This document shows, piece after piece, positions 8,410 to 19,206 of a stretch of 64,000 bases of DNA. The stretch's first letter is position 1, and the number at the start of each line of letters is the position of its first letter. Source of the stretch: Isoptericola sp044389085 (GTDB taxonomy: Bacteria; Actinomycetota; Actinomycetes; Actinomycetales; Cellulomonadaceae); the NCBI RefSeq assembly GCF_044389085.1, contig NZ_JBIRXP010000002.1, forward strand, positions 620,001-684,000, given 5' to 3'. The notes beneath the pieces were generated by a model. The model worked only from the letters and a program-made list of their open reading frames with translations. It ran no database searches and was not told the origin of the DNA. Both the position numbers and the translations under genes were made by a program.

Positions 8410-9315
8410 ATGCTCGACGTCCACCGTCTCCGCGTCTTCCGCTCCGTCGTCGCCAGCGGCTCCGTCGCCGCGGCGGCCGCCAACCTCGGGTACACGCCGT
8501 CCGCGGTGAGCCAGCACGTCGCCGCCCTGCAGCGCGAGACCGGGCTGCAGCTGCTGGCCCGGCACGGCCGCGGCGTGCGCCCCACCGCGGCGGGGCAGGC
8601 GCTCGCCGCCCAGGCCGACGGCCTGCTGGCTCGGCTCGGGGAGGTGGAGACCTTCGTGGCCGACCTGCGCTCCGGTCGCTCCGGCAGCCTGTCCCTCGCG
8701 TACTTCGCCTCCGTCGGCGCGGCCTGGCTGCCCGCCGTCGTCAGCGCGCTCAGCACCCAGTTCCCGGGCGTGCGGCTCGACCTCGAGCTCACGGAGGAGA
8801 TCCCCACCGACCCCTCGAAGCGCGCGGACCTGCAGCTCGCCGTCGCGCAGACGGACTTCCGACCCGCGGCCGGGACCACCGCGCACCATCTGCTCGACGA
8901 CCCGTACGTCGCCGTCGTCCGGCAGGACCACCCGCTGGCCGGCCGGGACGAGATCGAGCTCGCCGAGCTGGTGGGCGACCGGTGGATCGACAACGACTTC
9001 GCGCGCGGGTGGTGCCGCCGCAACCTGCTCGAGGCCTGCCGGGCCGCGGGGTTCAGCCCGGCGTTCGCGGTCGAGGCCCACGACTACCCGACGGCCCTCG
9101 CGTTCGTCGCCGCCGGTATCGGCATCACCGTGCTGCCCGCGCTGGGCTCCGCGCGGCCCGCCGCCGGGACGGTGGCCGTGCCCGTGGTGCGGCCGGTGCC
9201 CGTCCGCTCCATCTACGCGCTCGTGCAGGACGCCGTCGCGGACACCCCGCCCGTGCAGGCCGCGCTCGCGGCCCTGCGCCAGGCCGCCGGGTCGCCGATC
9301 CCGTCCGCCGCGTAG
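8410..9315 (+). CDS. LysR family transcriptional regulator
   Basis: A 301-residue protein. The winged helix-turn-helix fills residues 1-60 (MLDVHRLRVFRSVVASGSV, then AAANLGYTPSAVSQHVAALQ) and the LysR substrate-binding domain follows (LPAVVSALSTQFPGVRLDLE ... GIGITVLPALG). The start ATG is the first codon after a -10-like box. It is divergent from the DMT transporter, which is its probable target. Confidence 0.88.
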   Translation: MLDVHRLRVFRSVVASGSVAAAAANLGYTPSAVSQHVAALQRETGLQLLARHGRGVRPTAAGQALAAQADGLLARLGEVETFVADLRSGRSGSLSLAYFASVGAAWLPAVVSALSTQFPGVRLDLELTEEIPTDPSKRADLQLAVAQTDFRPAAGTTAHHLLDDPYVAVVRQDHPLAGRDEIELAELVGDRWIDNDFARGWCRRNLLEACRAAGFSPAFAVEAHDYPTALAFVAAGIGITVLPALGSARPAAGTVAVPVVRPVPVRSIYALVQDAVADTPPVQAALAALRQAAGSPIPSAA

Positions 9316-9397
9316 GCTGGACGGCGCGGCTCCGGCTGGGTCCCTGCCCGGTGGCCGCGGCACCCACCCTGCACGACGACGAAGACGAGGTACCCCT

Positions 9398-9799
9398 GTG
9401 ACCACGCTCCCCACCGCCACCGGCGGCTTCGGCGACAAGCCTGAGATCACGTTCCCCGCGGGCGACGCCCCCGCCGGCCTGCAGGTGCAGGTGCTCGAGG
9501 AGGGCACCGGCCCGGTGGTTGACGCCGGCCGCACGATCGTCGTCAACTACCTGGGCCAGACCTGGGGCGGCGGCGTGTTCGACAACTCCTACGACCGCGG
9601 CCAGACCATTGACTTCCCGATCGGCGTCGGCGCCGTCATCGGCGGCTGGGACAAGGGTCTGGTCGGCCGCAACGTGGGCGACCGCGTGCTGCTGTCCATC
9701 CCGTCCGAGCACGGCTACGGCCAGCGCGGCGTGCCGCAGGCCGGCATCCCCGGCGGCGCGACGCTCGTCTTCGTCGTCGACGTCGTCGGCGTGCGCTGA
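9398..9799 (+). CDS. FKBP-type peptidyl-prolyl cis-trans isomerase
   Basis: This 133-residue single-domain FKBP catalyses prolyl isomerisation during protein folding. Family signatures are visible: GRTIVVNYLGQTW, FDNSYDRG, FPIGVGAVIGGWDKGLVG and SEHGYGQRGVP ... GATLVFVVDVV. No signal peptide is present, so it is cytoplasmic. The GTG start at 9398 follows an AAGACGAGG ribosome site. It is monocistronic and its 3' end is marked by a perfect 30-bp hairpin. Confidence 0.9.
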   Translation: MTTLPTATGGFGDKPEITFPAGDAPAGLQVQVLEEGTGPVVDAGRTIVVNYLGQTWGGGVFDNSYDRGQTIDFPIGVGAVIGGWDKGLVGRNVGDRVLLSIPSEHGYGQRGVPQAGIPGGATLVFVVDVVGVR

Positions 9800-9810
9800 C
9801 CGCACCCCTC

Positions 9811-9880
9811 GCCGAACAGGCGGTTGACACCGTTATCGCGCCTGCTGGCGCGCGATAACGGTGTCAACCGCCTGTTCGGC
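9811..9880. terminator. perfect 30-bp hairpin between convergent genes
   Basis: Bases 9811-9840 are an exact inverted copy of 9851-9880, closed by one further C-G pair to an 8-nt loop. It lies in the middle of the 103-bp gap between the FKBP gene and the convergent methyltransferase. No T-run occurs on either side, and the stem contains AT-rich words unusual for this genome. Confidence 0.75.
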
Positions 9881-9902
9881 GTTCGGAGGGCTGCGTGGGA
9901 GG

Positions 9903-11174
9903 TCAGCGGCGGCGGGACCGCGTGACGGTGAACTTCGGGTTCTGCGCGATGTGCACGGTGGGCCCGACGGCGCGGGTCAGCGCCTGCCGGTAGTGCAGCG
10001 CCGTGTTGAAGACGCACCACAGCTCGCCGCCCTGGCGCAGCGCCCGCCCCGCCGCGCGGAACATCCGGTGGGCGGCGTCGGTGCGCACGGCTGTCCGGTC
10101 GTGGAACGGCGGGTTGAGCAGGATCAGGTCCACGCTGGCGGGCTCCAGGTCCTCGCCGGCGTCCCCGCGCAGCGCGACGACGCGCTCGCCGACGCCGTTC
10201 GTCCCGGCCGTCGCACGGGTCGAGGCGACGGCGGCCGCCGAACGGTCGGAGCCCACCACGCGGGCGTCGGGGTACCGGAGCGCGAGGACCGTGGCGAGCA
10301 GGCCGCTGCCGCTGCCGAGATCGACGGCGTCGTGCACGCGGTCGGCGGTGGGCCACTTCTCCGCCGTCGTGAGCAGGAAGCGGGTGCCGAGGTCGAGCGA
10401 GGTCCCGGCGAACACCCCGCCGTGCGCGACGACGGCGACGTCCTCCGGAGAGGCATCGCCCGACGGGGCCGCGGCCGCCAGCAGCTCCCGGTCGCGCAGC
10501 ACGGCGCGCGCGGGGAAGGCGGGGACGGCGTCGCGCGCCTCCGGACGGACCCCGGTGGCGACCAGCGCGCGGGACTTCTGGCGCGCCAGCGTGGCGCGGA
10601 CGTCGGTGAACGACGCGGCCAGCACCTCGTTCATCGAGCGCGTCATGTGCTTGACCCGCCCGCCGGCCAGCACGACGACGTCGTCCGCGGCGTGCCGGGC
10701 GATCGCCTCCGCGATCTCCGTGAGCTCGGCGAGGGACGGCGGGAGCTGGAGCAGCACGAGCCGGGCGCCGCCGAGCAGGTGCGACGTCTCGGTGTACAGG
10801 TCCGCACCGACGACGTCGAGCTGCGGCCGGCCGCCCCGGACGAGGTCCATGAGGTCCGCGGCGAGATGATGGTCGAGCGCCGCCTCGGCGGTCGCGGTGT
10901 CGGTGAACATGCGCACCCGCGACGGCCCGAGCGTCAGCGCCCCCAGCGTGAGCGCGCCGAACCGGTCGCCGATGACGACGACGTCGTCCGGGCCGGCGTC
11001 GGCGAGGAGCGGGGCGGCCTCGTCGAGCAGCAGCCGGTCGGTGGCGTCGACGGCGACGGGTCCGTCGGCGCGCGAGCCGTCGTCGGGCCACGGGGTCAGG
11101 GCGTCGAGGACGGCGGTCAGCCGCGTGGCGGGGTCGCCGGCGGCAGGGGAGTCGGGCTCGGGGGTCTGGTGCAC
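9903..11174 (-). CDS. RsmC/RlmG-like class I SAM methyltransferase
   Basis: A 423-residue protein starts at GTG (complement 11172-11174). The C-terminal half holds the methyltransferase fold with the SAM motif VDLGSGSGLLATVLALRYP and the amino-methyltransferase motif NPPF (LILLNPPFHD), as in 16S G1207 (RsmC) and 23S G1835 (RlmG) guanine-N2 methyltransferases. The N-terminal half is the degenerate duplicated domain found in those enzymes. A role in rRNA modification is likely; the exact target is not decidable. It is divergent from the SelW-like gene (68 bp). Confidence 0.8.
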   Translation of the reverse strand: MHQTPEPDSPAAGDPATRLTAVLDALTPWPDDGSRADGPVAVDATDRLLLDEAAPLLADAGPDDVVVIGDRFGALTLGALTLGPSRVRMFTDTATAEAALDHHLAADLMDLVRGGRPQLDVVGADLYTETSHLLGGARLVLLQLPPSLAELTEIAEAIARHAADDVVVLAGGRVKHMTRSMNEVLAASFTDVRATLARQKSRALVATGVRPEARDAVPAFPARAVLRDRELLAAAAPSGDASPEDVAVVAHGGVFAGTSLDLGTRFLLTTAEKWPTADRVHDAVDLGSGSGLLATVLALRYPDARVVGSDRSAAAVASTRATAGTNGVGERVVALRGDAGEDLEPASVDLILLNPPFHDRTAVRTDAAHRMFRAAGRALRQGGELWCVFNTALHYRQALTRAVGPTVHIAQNPKFTVTRSRRR

Positions 11175-11230
11175 GGGTCCAGTCTCCCCGACCCGGGCGG
11201 AACCGCCCGACCGCGCTCTGCCCAGCGCCC

Positions 11231-11236
11231 TACCCT
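11231..11236 (+). promoter_or_regulatory. -10 box of a leaderless transcript
   Basis: TACCCT ends 6 nt before the ATG at 11243 with no ribosome-binding site, matching the leaderless pattern that recurs in this window. Confidence 0.45.
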
Positions 11237-11242
11237 GGCGCC

Positions 11243-11581
11243 ATGAGCGATGCCCCCGACGCGCCCGAGCCGACGTCCACCGCGCGCGTGTCGATCACCT
11301 ACTGCACGCAGTGCCGGTGGCTGATGCGCGCCGCCTGGGTGGCGCAGGAGCTGCTGCAGACGTTCCGCACCCGGCTCGGCGAGGTCGCGCTGGTGCCGGG
11401 CACGGGCGGCGTCTTCCGGGTCGAGCTCGATCCCGGCGACGGCCGCCCCGCGGTGCTCCTGTGGGACCGCGCGGCCGAGGGCGGGTTCCCGGAGATCCCG
11501 CCGCTCAAGACGGCGATGCGCGACGCGGTCGCGCCGGACCTCTCGCTCGGGCACACGGACCGGGTGCAGCCGCGAAGTTGA
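11243..11581 (+). CDS. SelT/SelW/SelH (Rdx family) selenoprotein-like protein
   Basis: This 112-residue protein has the thioredoxin-like Rdx fold start SITYCTQCRWLMRAAWVAQE, with a CxxC motif in place of the CxxU of selenoproteins, and the conserved GGVFRVELD and FPEIPPLKTAMRD segments. It is a small thiol redox protein; the partner is unknown. It appears to be translated from a leaderless message. A long imperfect hairpin lies after the gene. Confidence 0.85.
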   Translation: MSDAPDAPEPTSTARVSITYCTQCRWLMRAAWVAQELLQTFRTRLGEVALVPGTGGVFRVELDPGDGRPAVLLWDRAAEGGFPEIPPLKTAMRDAVAPDLSLGHTDRVQPRS

Positions 11582-11588
11582 GCGATCT

Positions 11589-11652
11589 GTTCGGCAGCTC
11601 GCCGATCTCCTCGGCACGTCCGGCTGCCGAAGAGATCGAACGGTTGCCGAAC
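11589..11652. terminator. long imperfect hairpin between convergent genes
   Basis: Segment 11589-11616 pairs with 11625-11652: the outer 8 bp (GTTCGGCA) and inner 13 bp pair well around a mismatched internal loop. It lies between the SelW-like gene and the convergent DUF5997 gene. It looks like a decayed member of the long-hairpin class. Confidence 0.6.
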
Positions 11653-11663
11653 TGAACGGCCGC

Positions 11664-12071
11664 TCAGCGGGAGCGGCGGGCCGCCTTCTCCGCCTTGCGT
11701 GCGGCCTCGGCGGCGACCCGGTCCTCCTCCTCGCGCACCTTGGCGGCGGTCTCCCGCTCGGCGAGGAGCCACGCGGGCGGGTCGTCGCGCAGCTCGTCGA
11801 TCTGCTCTGTGGTGAGCGGCTCGGTGATGCCGCCGCGCGCCAGCCCGGCGATCGAGATGCCGAGGCGACCGGCGACGACGGGCCGCGGGTGCGGGCCGTT
11901 GCGGCGCAGGTCGGCGAGCCACTCGGGCGGGTTGGTCTCGAGCTCCTCGAGCTGCGCACGCGTGATGCCGTGCTCCTGGAACTCGGGCGGCGTGGCGGGC
12001 AGGTACACCCCGAGCTTCTTCGCCGCGTTCATCGGCTTGAGGACCTGCTGGGAGAAGGGGGTTCCGGCCAT
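11664..12071 (-). CDS. DUF5997 family protein
   Basis: A 135-residue protein of unknown function matching the actinobacterial family DUF5997. Two related blocks are visible, LEELETNPPEWLADLRR (about 43-59) and IDELRDDPPAWLLAERE (about 91-107). They flank a segment (RPVVAGRLGISIAGLARGG) that could be a helix-turn-helix. The C-terminus is a charged Ala/Arg/Lys helix. It is divergent (53 bp) from an orphan LysR ligand-binding domain, and both genes have leaderless-type -10 boxes. A joint function is plausible but unproven. Confidence 0.72.
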   Translation of the reverse strand: MAGTPFSQQVLKPMNAAKKLGVYLPATPPEFQEHGITRAQLEELETNPPEWLADLRRNGPHPRPVVAGRLGISIAGLARGGITEPLTTEQIDELRDDPPAWLLAERETAAKVREEEDRVAAEAARKAEKAARRSR

Positions 12072-12077
12072 GGGTCC

Positions 12078-12118
12078 AGGGTAGTCGCGGCGGACGGTGC
12101 GGCACGCCCACGTAGCCT
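12078..12118. promoter_or_regulatory. paired divergent leaderless promoters
   Basis: The minus strand has TACCCT (complement 12078-12083) 6 nt from the DUF5997 ATG. The plus strand has TAGCCT (12113-12118) 6 nt from the GTG of the LysR-like gene. The two boxes are only 29 bp apart, so the -35 regions overlap and the promoters should compete or be jointly controlled. Confidence 0.45.
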
Positions 12119-12124
12119 GGTGCC

Positions 12125-13054
12125 GTGAACGACCAGCCGGGCGAGGCCCTCGACGACACGACGGACGACGAGCTGGACGACGCCGTCGAGAGCGAGGACG
12201 CCCTCGTCGAGGTGCCCGACGACGGCCGCCCGACGTTCCGGCTCGGGTACGTGCCGGGCGCGACGCCGGGGCGGTGGGCGCGCACGTGGCGCGACCGGCT
12301 CCCGGACACGCGCCTCGAGCTGGTCCAGGTCGACGCCGCCGACGCGCCCGCCGCGCTGGCGGGGCGGCAGGTGGACGCGGCGCTCCTGCGCCTGCCGGTC
12401 GACGGCGACGTGCTGCACGCCATCCCGCTGTACACGGAGCTGCCCGTGGTCGCCGTCTCCCGCGACCACCTGATCGCGGCGACCACCGAGGACGAGGTCG
12501 TCGCGGCGGACGACCTCGTCGACGACGTCGTGTGGCTGCCGGTGGACGACGTCCTCTACCCGGCGGGCGCGCCGGTGCCGGGGCGGGTTCCCGAGGCCTA
12601 CGACGACGGCGCCGGCGGGCTCGTCGAGCCGCTGCGGCCGGCGACGGCGGCCGACGCGATCGCCCTGGTCGCGACCGGGGTCGGCGTCACGGTCGTGCCC
12701 ATGTCCCTCGCGCGGCTGCACCATCGCAAGGACGTGACGTACCGCGTGCTCGACGGCGGCCCCGGCGCCCCGGTGGGGCTCGCCTGGTTGGTCGAGGGGC
12801 TGCCCGAGGACGTCCGCGAGCTGGTGGAGGAGATGATCGGCATCGTGCGGGGCCGCACGGTGAACAGCTCGCGCGGGCGCGCGGGCCGGGAGCGGGACGA
12901 CGCGCCGGAGCCTGCGCGGGTGGCGGAGGGCCGTCGTGGCTCGGGCCGGCGCGACTCGGGCGGGCCGGCTGGCGGGACGGGCGGCCGTGCGGCCCGGCCC
13001 CGTGGCGGGAAGCCGGGGCGCGGGCGCCCTCGCGGGGGACGCGGACGGCGCTGA
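12125..13054 (+). CDS. LysR-type substrate-binding domain protein lacking HTH
   Basis: This 309-residue protein starts at GTG 12125. Residues about 37-240 resemble the periplasmic-binding-like effector domain of LysR regulators (RLGYVPGATPGRWARTW, LPVVAVSRDHLIAA, GVGVTVVPMSLARLHH), but no DNA-binding domain precedes it. The first 35 residues are strongly acidic instead. The last 70 are an Arg/Gly-rich disordered tail (RGRPRGGRGRR) that could bind nucleic acid. Together with divergent DUF5997 it forms a conserved-looking pair. Confidence 0.78.
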   Translation: MNDQPGEALDDTTDDELDDAVESEDALVEVPDDGRPTFRLGYVPGATPGRWARTWRDRLPDTRLELVQVDAADAPAALAGRQVDAALLRLPVDGDVLHAIPLYTELPVVAVSRDHLIAATTEDEVVAADDLVDDVVWLPVDDVLYPAGAPVPGRVPEAYDDGAGGLVEPLRPATAADAIALVATGVGVTVVPMSLARLHHRKDVTYRVLDGGPGAPVGLAWLVEGLPEDVRELVEEMIGIVRGRTVNSSRGRAGRERDDAPEPARVAEGRRGSGRRDSGGPAGGTGGRAARPRGGKPGRGRPRGGRGRR

Positions 13055-13191
13055 CGCCGGCGCGGAGTATGGGTGCCTCGTCCGGAAATTTCACCCTTCC
13101 CCCGGAACATCCGACTCGCTAGCATTCCGGCGCGGCCGGAGGCCGCACCACCTGCTGATGCGGTCGATCCCGCCTGCCCCTTGGAGTGCTC

Positions 13192-14100
13192 GTGCGCACA
13201 CCCGCTGTTCTCGGAGCCTCGCTCCTCCTCGTCGTCGGCCTCGCGGCCGGCCCGGCCGCCGCACTGCCCGCGGGGCACGGTGACCGTGACGGCTGGGGCG
13301 GTACGGGGGACTCGCGGACAGGCGACTCATGGGACGGCGGCGCGGGCTGGGTCGACGGCGAGCGCTTCTCGTGGCCCGACGACACCCGCTCCTGGGGCGA
13401 CAACGTCTGCCCGGACATGGACGTGCCGAAGACGGATGTCCGCGGCGAGGAGCAGACGATCACGCTCGAGGCCCCCGAGGGCGAGCTGATCTCCGCGTAC
13501 TGCGTCAAGGCCGGGTCGGCCAAGCGCGGTGAGGGGCCCAAGGTCGTCGAGCTCGACGTCCCCGTCGAGGAGATCACGATCGCCTACCCGATCGGCGGCA
13601 AGTGCCGGGCGATCAGCCACTACGCCGTCGAGTACGTCGACGCCCCGACCCCGCAGGAGCCGACCTCGCCCACCGAGGGGGAGACCCCGCCGGCGGCCGA
13701 GGAGACCGCGCCCCCGGAGGAGGAGACCCCGCCCGCGCCCGAGGAGACCACGCCCACGACGGGCGAGGAGGCCGCCCCGCCGGCACCCGAGGAGACGACG
13801 CCGGCGCAGGAGTCGCCGTCGCCCGCCCCCTCCACGCTCCCGACGGCGCCGACCGACGGCTCGACCCCGGGCATGGGCGGCGCGGACTACCCGGAGCAGG
13901 GTTCCGTCGTCGAGGACGTCCGCTCCGTCAGCGGTGGTGGCGACGTGGGCAGCGTCGGGCCGGACGCCGCCGCGGCGGCGGCCCCGCAGTCGCTGCCCGT
14001 GACGGGCGCCCAGGTGCTCGGCATCGTCATGGCCGCCGTCGCGCTGCTGGGCGCGGGCGTCGGCGCGCTGATCTGGACGCGGCAGCGCCGCGCGAGCTGA
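13192..14100 (+). CDS. secreted protein with LPXTG-like sorting signal
   Basis: The protein has 302 residues from GTG 13192 (GGAG at 13183-13186); a GTG at 13186 is an alternative start. A signal peptide (LGASLLLVVGLAAGPAAA) is followed by a small domain of about 120 residues containing three or four Cys and of no family I recognise. Next comes a Pro/Glu/Thr-rich stalk with EETTP/EETPP repeats. The C-terminus has LPVTG, a hydrophobic helix and a TRQRRAS tail. Sortase anchoring to the cell wall is expected. No sortase gene is in view. Confidence 0.78.
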   Translation: MRTPAVLGASLLLVVGLAAGPAAALPAGHGDRDGWGGTGDSRTGDSWDGGAGWVDGERFSWPDDTRSWGDNVCPDMDVPKTDVRGEEQTITLEAPEGELISAYCVKAGSAKRGEGPKVVELDVPVEEITIAYPIGGKCRAISHYAVEYVDAPTPQEPTSPTEGETPPAAEETAPPEEETPPAPEETTPTTGEEAAPPAPEETTPAQESPSPAPSTLPTAPTDGSTPGMGGADYPEQGSVVEDVRSVSGGGDVGSVGPDAAAAAAPQSLPVTGAQVLGIVMAAVALLGAGVGALIWTRQRRAS

Positions 14101-14122
14101 CGACCCGGTCGGTCGCCGGGGC

Positions 14123-15676
<1,554 letters not shown>

Positions 15677-15754
15677 CCGTCGATCGTCGCACCAGCCTCC
15701 GACGCTGGCGCGGGCGCCCTCGTGCTGCGGCGGGCGGAACCGGACGTGGGGTGG

Positions 15755-16516
15755 TCAGGCCCGCAGCCGCCCCATCGCCCGGACGCCGAGGACGAGGCCC
15801 AGCACGGCCATGCCGAGGGAGACCGCCAGGCCGAGGGCGATGCTCGGGTCGGCGAGCTCACCGGCGAACAGGGCGCGCTGGGCGTCGACCGTGTGCGCCA
15901 TCGGGTTGACCCGGGACAGCGCGTACAGCCAGTCAGGAGCCACCTGCATGGGCAGCAGCGCCCCCGACGTGACGATCAGCGGCGTGTAGATCAGCGTGAC
16001 GACGCCCCAGAAGGCGTACGCGTTGCGCAGGCCGACGCCGGCGGCCAGCGACAGGAGTGCGAGCCCGGCGGCCAACGCGGCGAGCTCGACGGCGGCCAGG
16101 AGCGCGCCCCACACCGGCACCCGGAGCCCCATCGGCGCCGTCACCGCGACGATCACCAGCGCCTGCACGAGCACGGTCACCATGACGCGCAGCACTCGTC
16201 CGGTGAGGATGGCGCTGCGGTGCGTGGGGGTCACGAGCAGACGCTCCAGGGAGCCCGCCGCCCGCTCCTCCTGGATCCCGGAACCGATGAACGCCGACGT
16301 GCTGAACGTCATGATCACGAGCATCCCGGGCACGAACCACTGCATGGTGCTCCCGGACGCACGGTCGGGCGCCGCGCCCACCGCGCCCGCCAACGGGGCG
16401 AAGAGCAGCAGGAGAAGCAGGGGGTCGGCCAGGGACTCCACGTAGGGCCACGGGGTGCGCAGCTTGGCGCGCACGTCGCGGTCGAAGAGGGTGGCGGTGT
16501 CGCTCAAGGCGGTCAT
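15755..16516 (-). CDS. ABC-2 type transporter permease (DrrB-like)
   Basis: This 253-residue protein has about six membrane segments and the ABC-2 motif region GSGIQEERAAGSLERLLVTPTHR, matching DrrB-type permeases of drug exporters. The start ATG is complement 16514-16516. It follows the ATPase gene by 57 bp in the same direction, so the two form one exporter operon. The divergent TetR regulator suggests induction by the exported compound. Confidence 0.86.
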   Translation of the reverse strand: MTALSDTATLFDRDVRAKLRTPWPYVESLADPLLLLLLFAPLAGAVGAAPDRASGSTMQWFVPGMLVIMTFSTSAFIGSGIQEERAAGSLERLLVTPTHRSAILTGRVLRVMVTVLVQALVIVAVTAPMGLRVPVWGALLAAVELAALAAGLALLSLAAGVGLRNAYAFWGVVTLIYTPLIVTSGALLPMQVAPDWLYALSRVNPMAHTVDAQRALFAGELADPSIALGLAVSLGMAVLGLVLGVRAMGRLRA

Positions 16517-16573
16517 GGTCGTCCTCCGTCGTGCCGTCGGGGTGTGGTCGGTGTGGCCGGTCCGCTGGGGGCC

Positions 16574-17533
<960 letters not shown>

Positions 17534-17550
17534 CGTCGGTCCCCTCGTCG

Positions 17551-17573
17551 TTTCATTGCGTGGCGTAACGAAA
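17551..17573. promoter_or_regulatory. candidate TetR operator in the divergent drrA/tetR region
   Basis: TTTCATTGCG and its partner CGTAACGAAA form an imperfect 23-bp palindrome (half-site TTTCnTTnCG, 8 of 11 positions conserved). It lies just upstream of the tetR -10 boxes (TAAACT 17575-17580 or TAGGGT 17582-17587) and 18 bp from the exporter ATG on the other side, so one bound TetR could repress both. Confidence 0.5.
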
Positions 17574-17593
17574 TTAAACTGTAGGGTGAGGGC

Positions 17594-18274
17594 ATGTCAA
17601 CGGTCTTCTCCGAGCCGGGCCCGCCCGAGCCGTCCGCGCGCGTCGGCCGGCCGCGCGACACGGGGATCGACGGCGCCGTGCTCGCCGAGACCCTCGCCGC
17701 CCTTGACGACGTCGGCTACGCCCGGCTCTCCCTCGGCGACGTGGCGCGTCGTGCGGGCACGTCGAAGCCGGCGCTCTACCGGCGCTGGCCCACGCGGCAG
17801 CGCCTGGCGCTCGCGGCGCTGGAACGTCGGATCGGCCGCGTGACGCCCCCCGACACGTCGTGCACGATGTGCGACCTCGCGGAGTGCCTCGGCCTCTTCG
17901 TCGCCGCGTTCGAGCAGCTACCGCCGGGAGTGCTCGCGCCGCTCCTCGCCGACACGGCGGACGACCCCGAGTTGCGCGCCGAGTTCATGGCGCGCCTCTT
18001 CGACCCGCCCCGGGAGGCCGTGCGCCGCACCCTGTCGGGGGCGCGCGACCGCGGCGACCTGCGTGCCGACCTGGACCTCGACCTCGCCGTCGACCTGCTC
18101 GGGTCGTTTGTGCACTACCGGGCCCTCTTCGGGCACGCGACGACGACCCCCGCCGAGATCGAGTCCGTCGTCGAGACGCTGCTGCAGGGCGTCGCCGCCG
18201 ACTACCCGGCCCTGTACCGCGAGGCGATGGGGCACGACGTCGACGCGGAGCCCCACGCCCTGCACCACGCGTGA
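17594..18274 (+). CDS. TetR family transcriptional regulator
   Basis: A 226-residue regulator. The N-terminal TetR helix-turn-helix is clear (DDVGYARLSLGDVARRAGTS, then KPALYRRWPTRQRLALAAL), with the TetR_C_16-like ligand domain behind it (LFDPPREAVRRTLSGARDRG). The ATG follows TAGGGT by 6 nt and has no ribosome-binding site. It is divergent from the DrrAB-like exporter, its probable target together with its own gene. It is convergent (18 bp) with the aldo/keto reductase. Confidence 0.87.
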   Translation: MSTVFSEPGPPEPSARVGRPRDTGIDGAVLAETLAALDDVGYARLSLGDVARRAGTSKPALYRRWPTRQRLALAALERRIGRVTPPDTSCTMCDLAECLGLFVAAFEQLPPGVLAPLLADTADDPELRAEFMARLFDPPREAVRRTLSGARDRGDLRADLDLDLAVDLLGSFVHYRALFGHATTTPAEIESVVETLLQGVAADYPALYREAMGHDVDAEPHALHHA

Positions 18275-18292
18275 GGGGCGTCCGGCCCGGCG

Positions 18293-19150
18293 TCAGAGCT
18301 CCTCGTAGACCGCCGGGTCCTGGTCTGCGGTGCGGCCGTCGGGGCGGCCGAGGCCGGTGATGCGGGCCATCTCGTCGTCGGTGAGTTCGAACGAGAACAG
18401 GTCGAGGTTGTCGGCCTGCCGCTGCGGGCTGGACGCCTTGGGGATGGGCACGACGCCGAGCTGCACGTGCCAGCGCAGGATGGCGCGCACGGGGGAGACG
18501 CCGTGGGCCGCGGCGATCTCCGCGATCACGGGGTCCTCGAGCATGTCGCTCGCGCGGCCCAGGGGGCTCCACGCCTCGGTGACGATGCCGCGCTCGGCGT
18601 CCGCGGCGCGCTGGTCGGCCTGCGGGAAGTACGGGTGCAGCTCCACCTGGTTCACGACCGGCGTCACGCCGGTGGCCTCGATGACGGCGTCGAGGTGCTC
18701 GGGCAGGAAGTTCGACACCCCGACGTGGCGGATCAGGCCCCGCTCCCGGCAGTCGACGAGCGCCTGGTACGCCTCGACGTACTTCCCGATGCGGGGGTTG
18801 GGCCAGTGGATGAGGTACAGGTCGAGGTGGTCGAGCCCGCTGCGGTACACGGACTCCTCCACGGTGGCGACGGCGTCGTCATAGGCCTGGCGGCGGCCGG
18901 GCAGCTTCGACGTGATCAGCAGCTCCTCGCGCGGCACGGACGAGGCCCGCACGGCACGGCCGACCGTGCCCTCGTTCTCGTAGCTGAACGCGGAGTCGAT
19001 CAGCCGGTAGCCGGCGTCGATCGCGCGGGCGACCGCGTCGACGCCGTCCGAGCCCTTGAGCTTGTAGGTGCCGAAGCCGACCGCGGGGATCGCGGTGCCG
19101 TCGGCGGCGGTGCGGGTGGGGATGTCGGGCGTGGTGCTCTGCTCGCTCAT
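18293..19150 (-). CDS. aldo/keto reductase
   Basis: This 285-residue NADPH-dependent oxidoreductase has an AKR5-type (beta/alpha)8 barrel. The catalytic tetrad is visible: Asp and Tyr in DSAFSYENE, Lys in ITSKLPG, His in LIHWPNP. The cofactor motif near the C-terminus reads IPKASSPQRQADNLD. The start MSEQSTTPD is at complement 19148-19150. The substrate cannot be assigned; 2,5-diketo-gluconate reductase-like or detoxifying carbonyl reduction are options. A HIT gene lies 56 bp upstream on the same strand. Confidence 0.88.
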   Translation of the reverse strand: MSEQSTTPDIPTRTAADGTAIPAVGFGTYKLKGSDGVDAVARAIDAGYRLIDSAFSYENEGTVGRAVRASSVPREELLITSKLPGRRQAYDDAVATVEESVYRSGLDHLDLYLIHWPNPRIGKYVEAYQALVDCRERGLIRHVGVSNFLPEHLDAVIEATGVTPVVNQVELHPYFPQADQRAADAERGIVTEAWSPLGRASDMLEDPVIAEIAAAHGVSPVRAILRWHVQLGVVPIPKASSPQRQADNLDLFSFELTDDEMARITGLGRPDGRTADQDPAVYEEL

Positions 19151-19206
19151 GCGTCCATTCCACACCCGCGGCCCGGCGGGTCGCCCGGCGGGGGCGGCGG
19201 CGATCC

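Noticed and set aside
9811..9880. Classical Rho-independent terminators at the long hairpins
   Set aside because: No T-run follows the stem in either direction at any of them, so the standard model does not apply.
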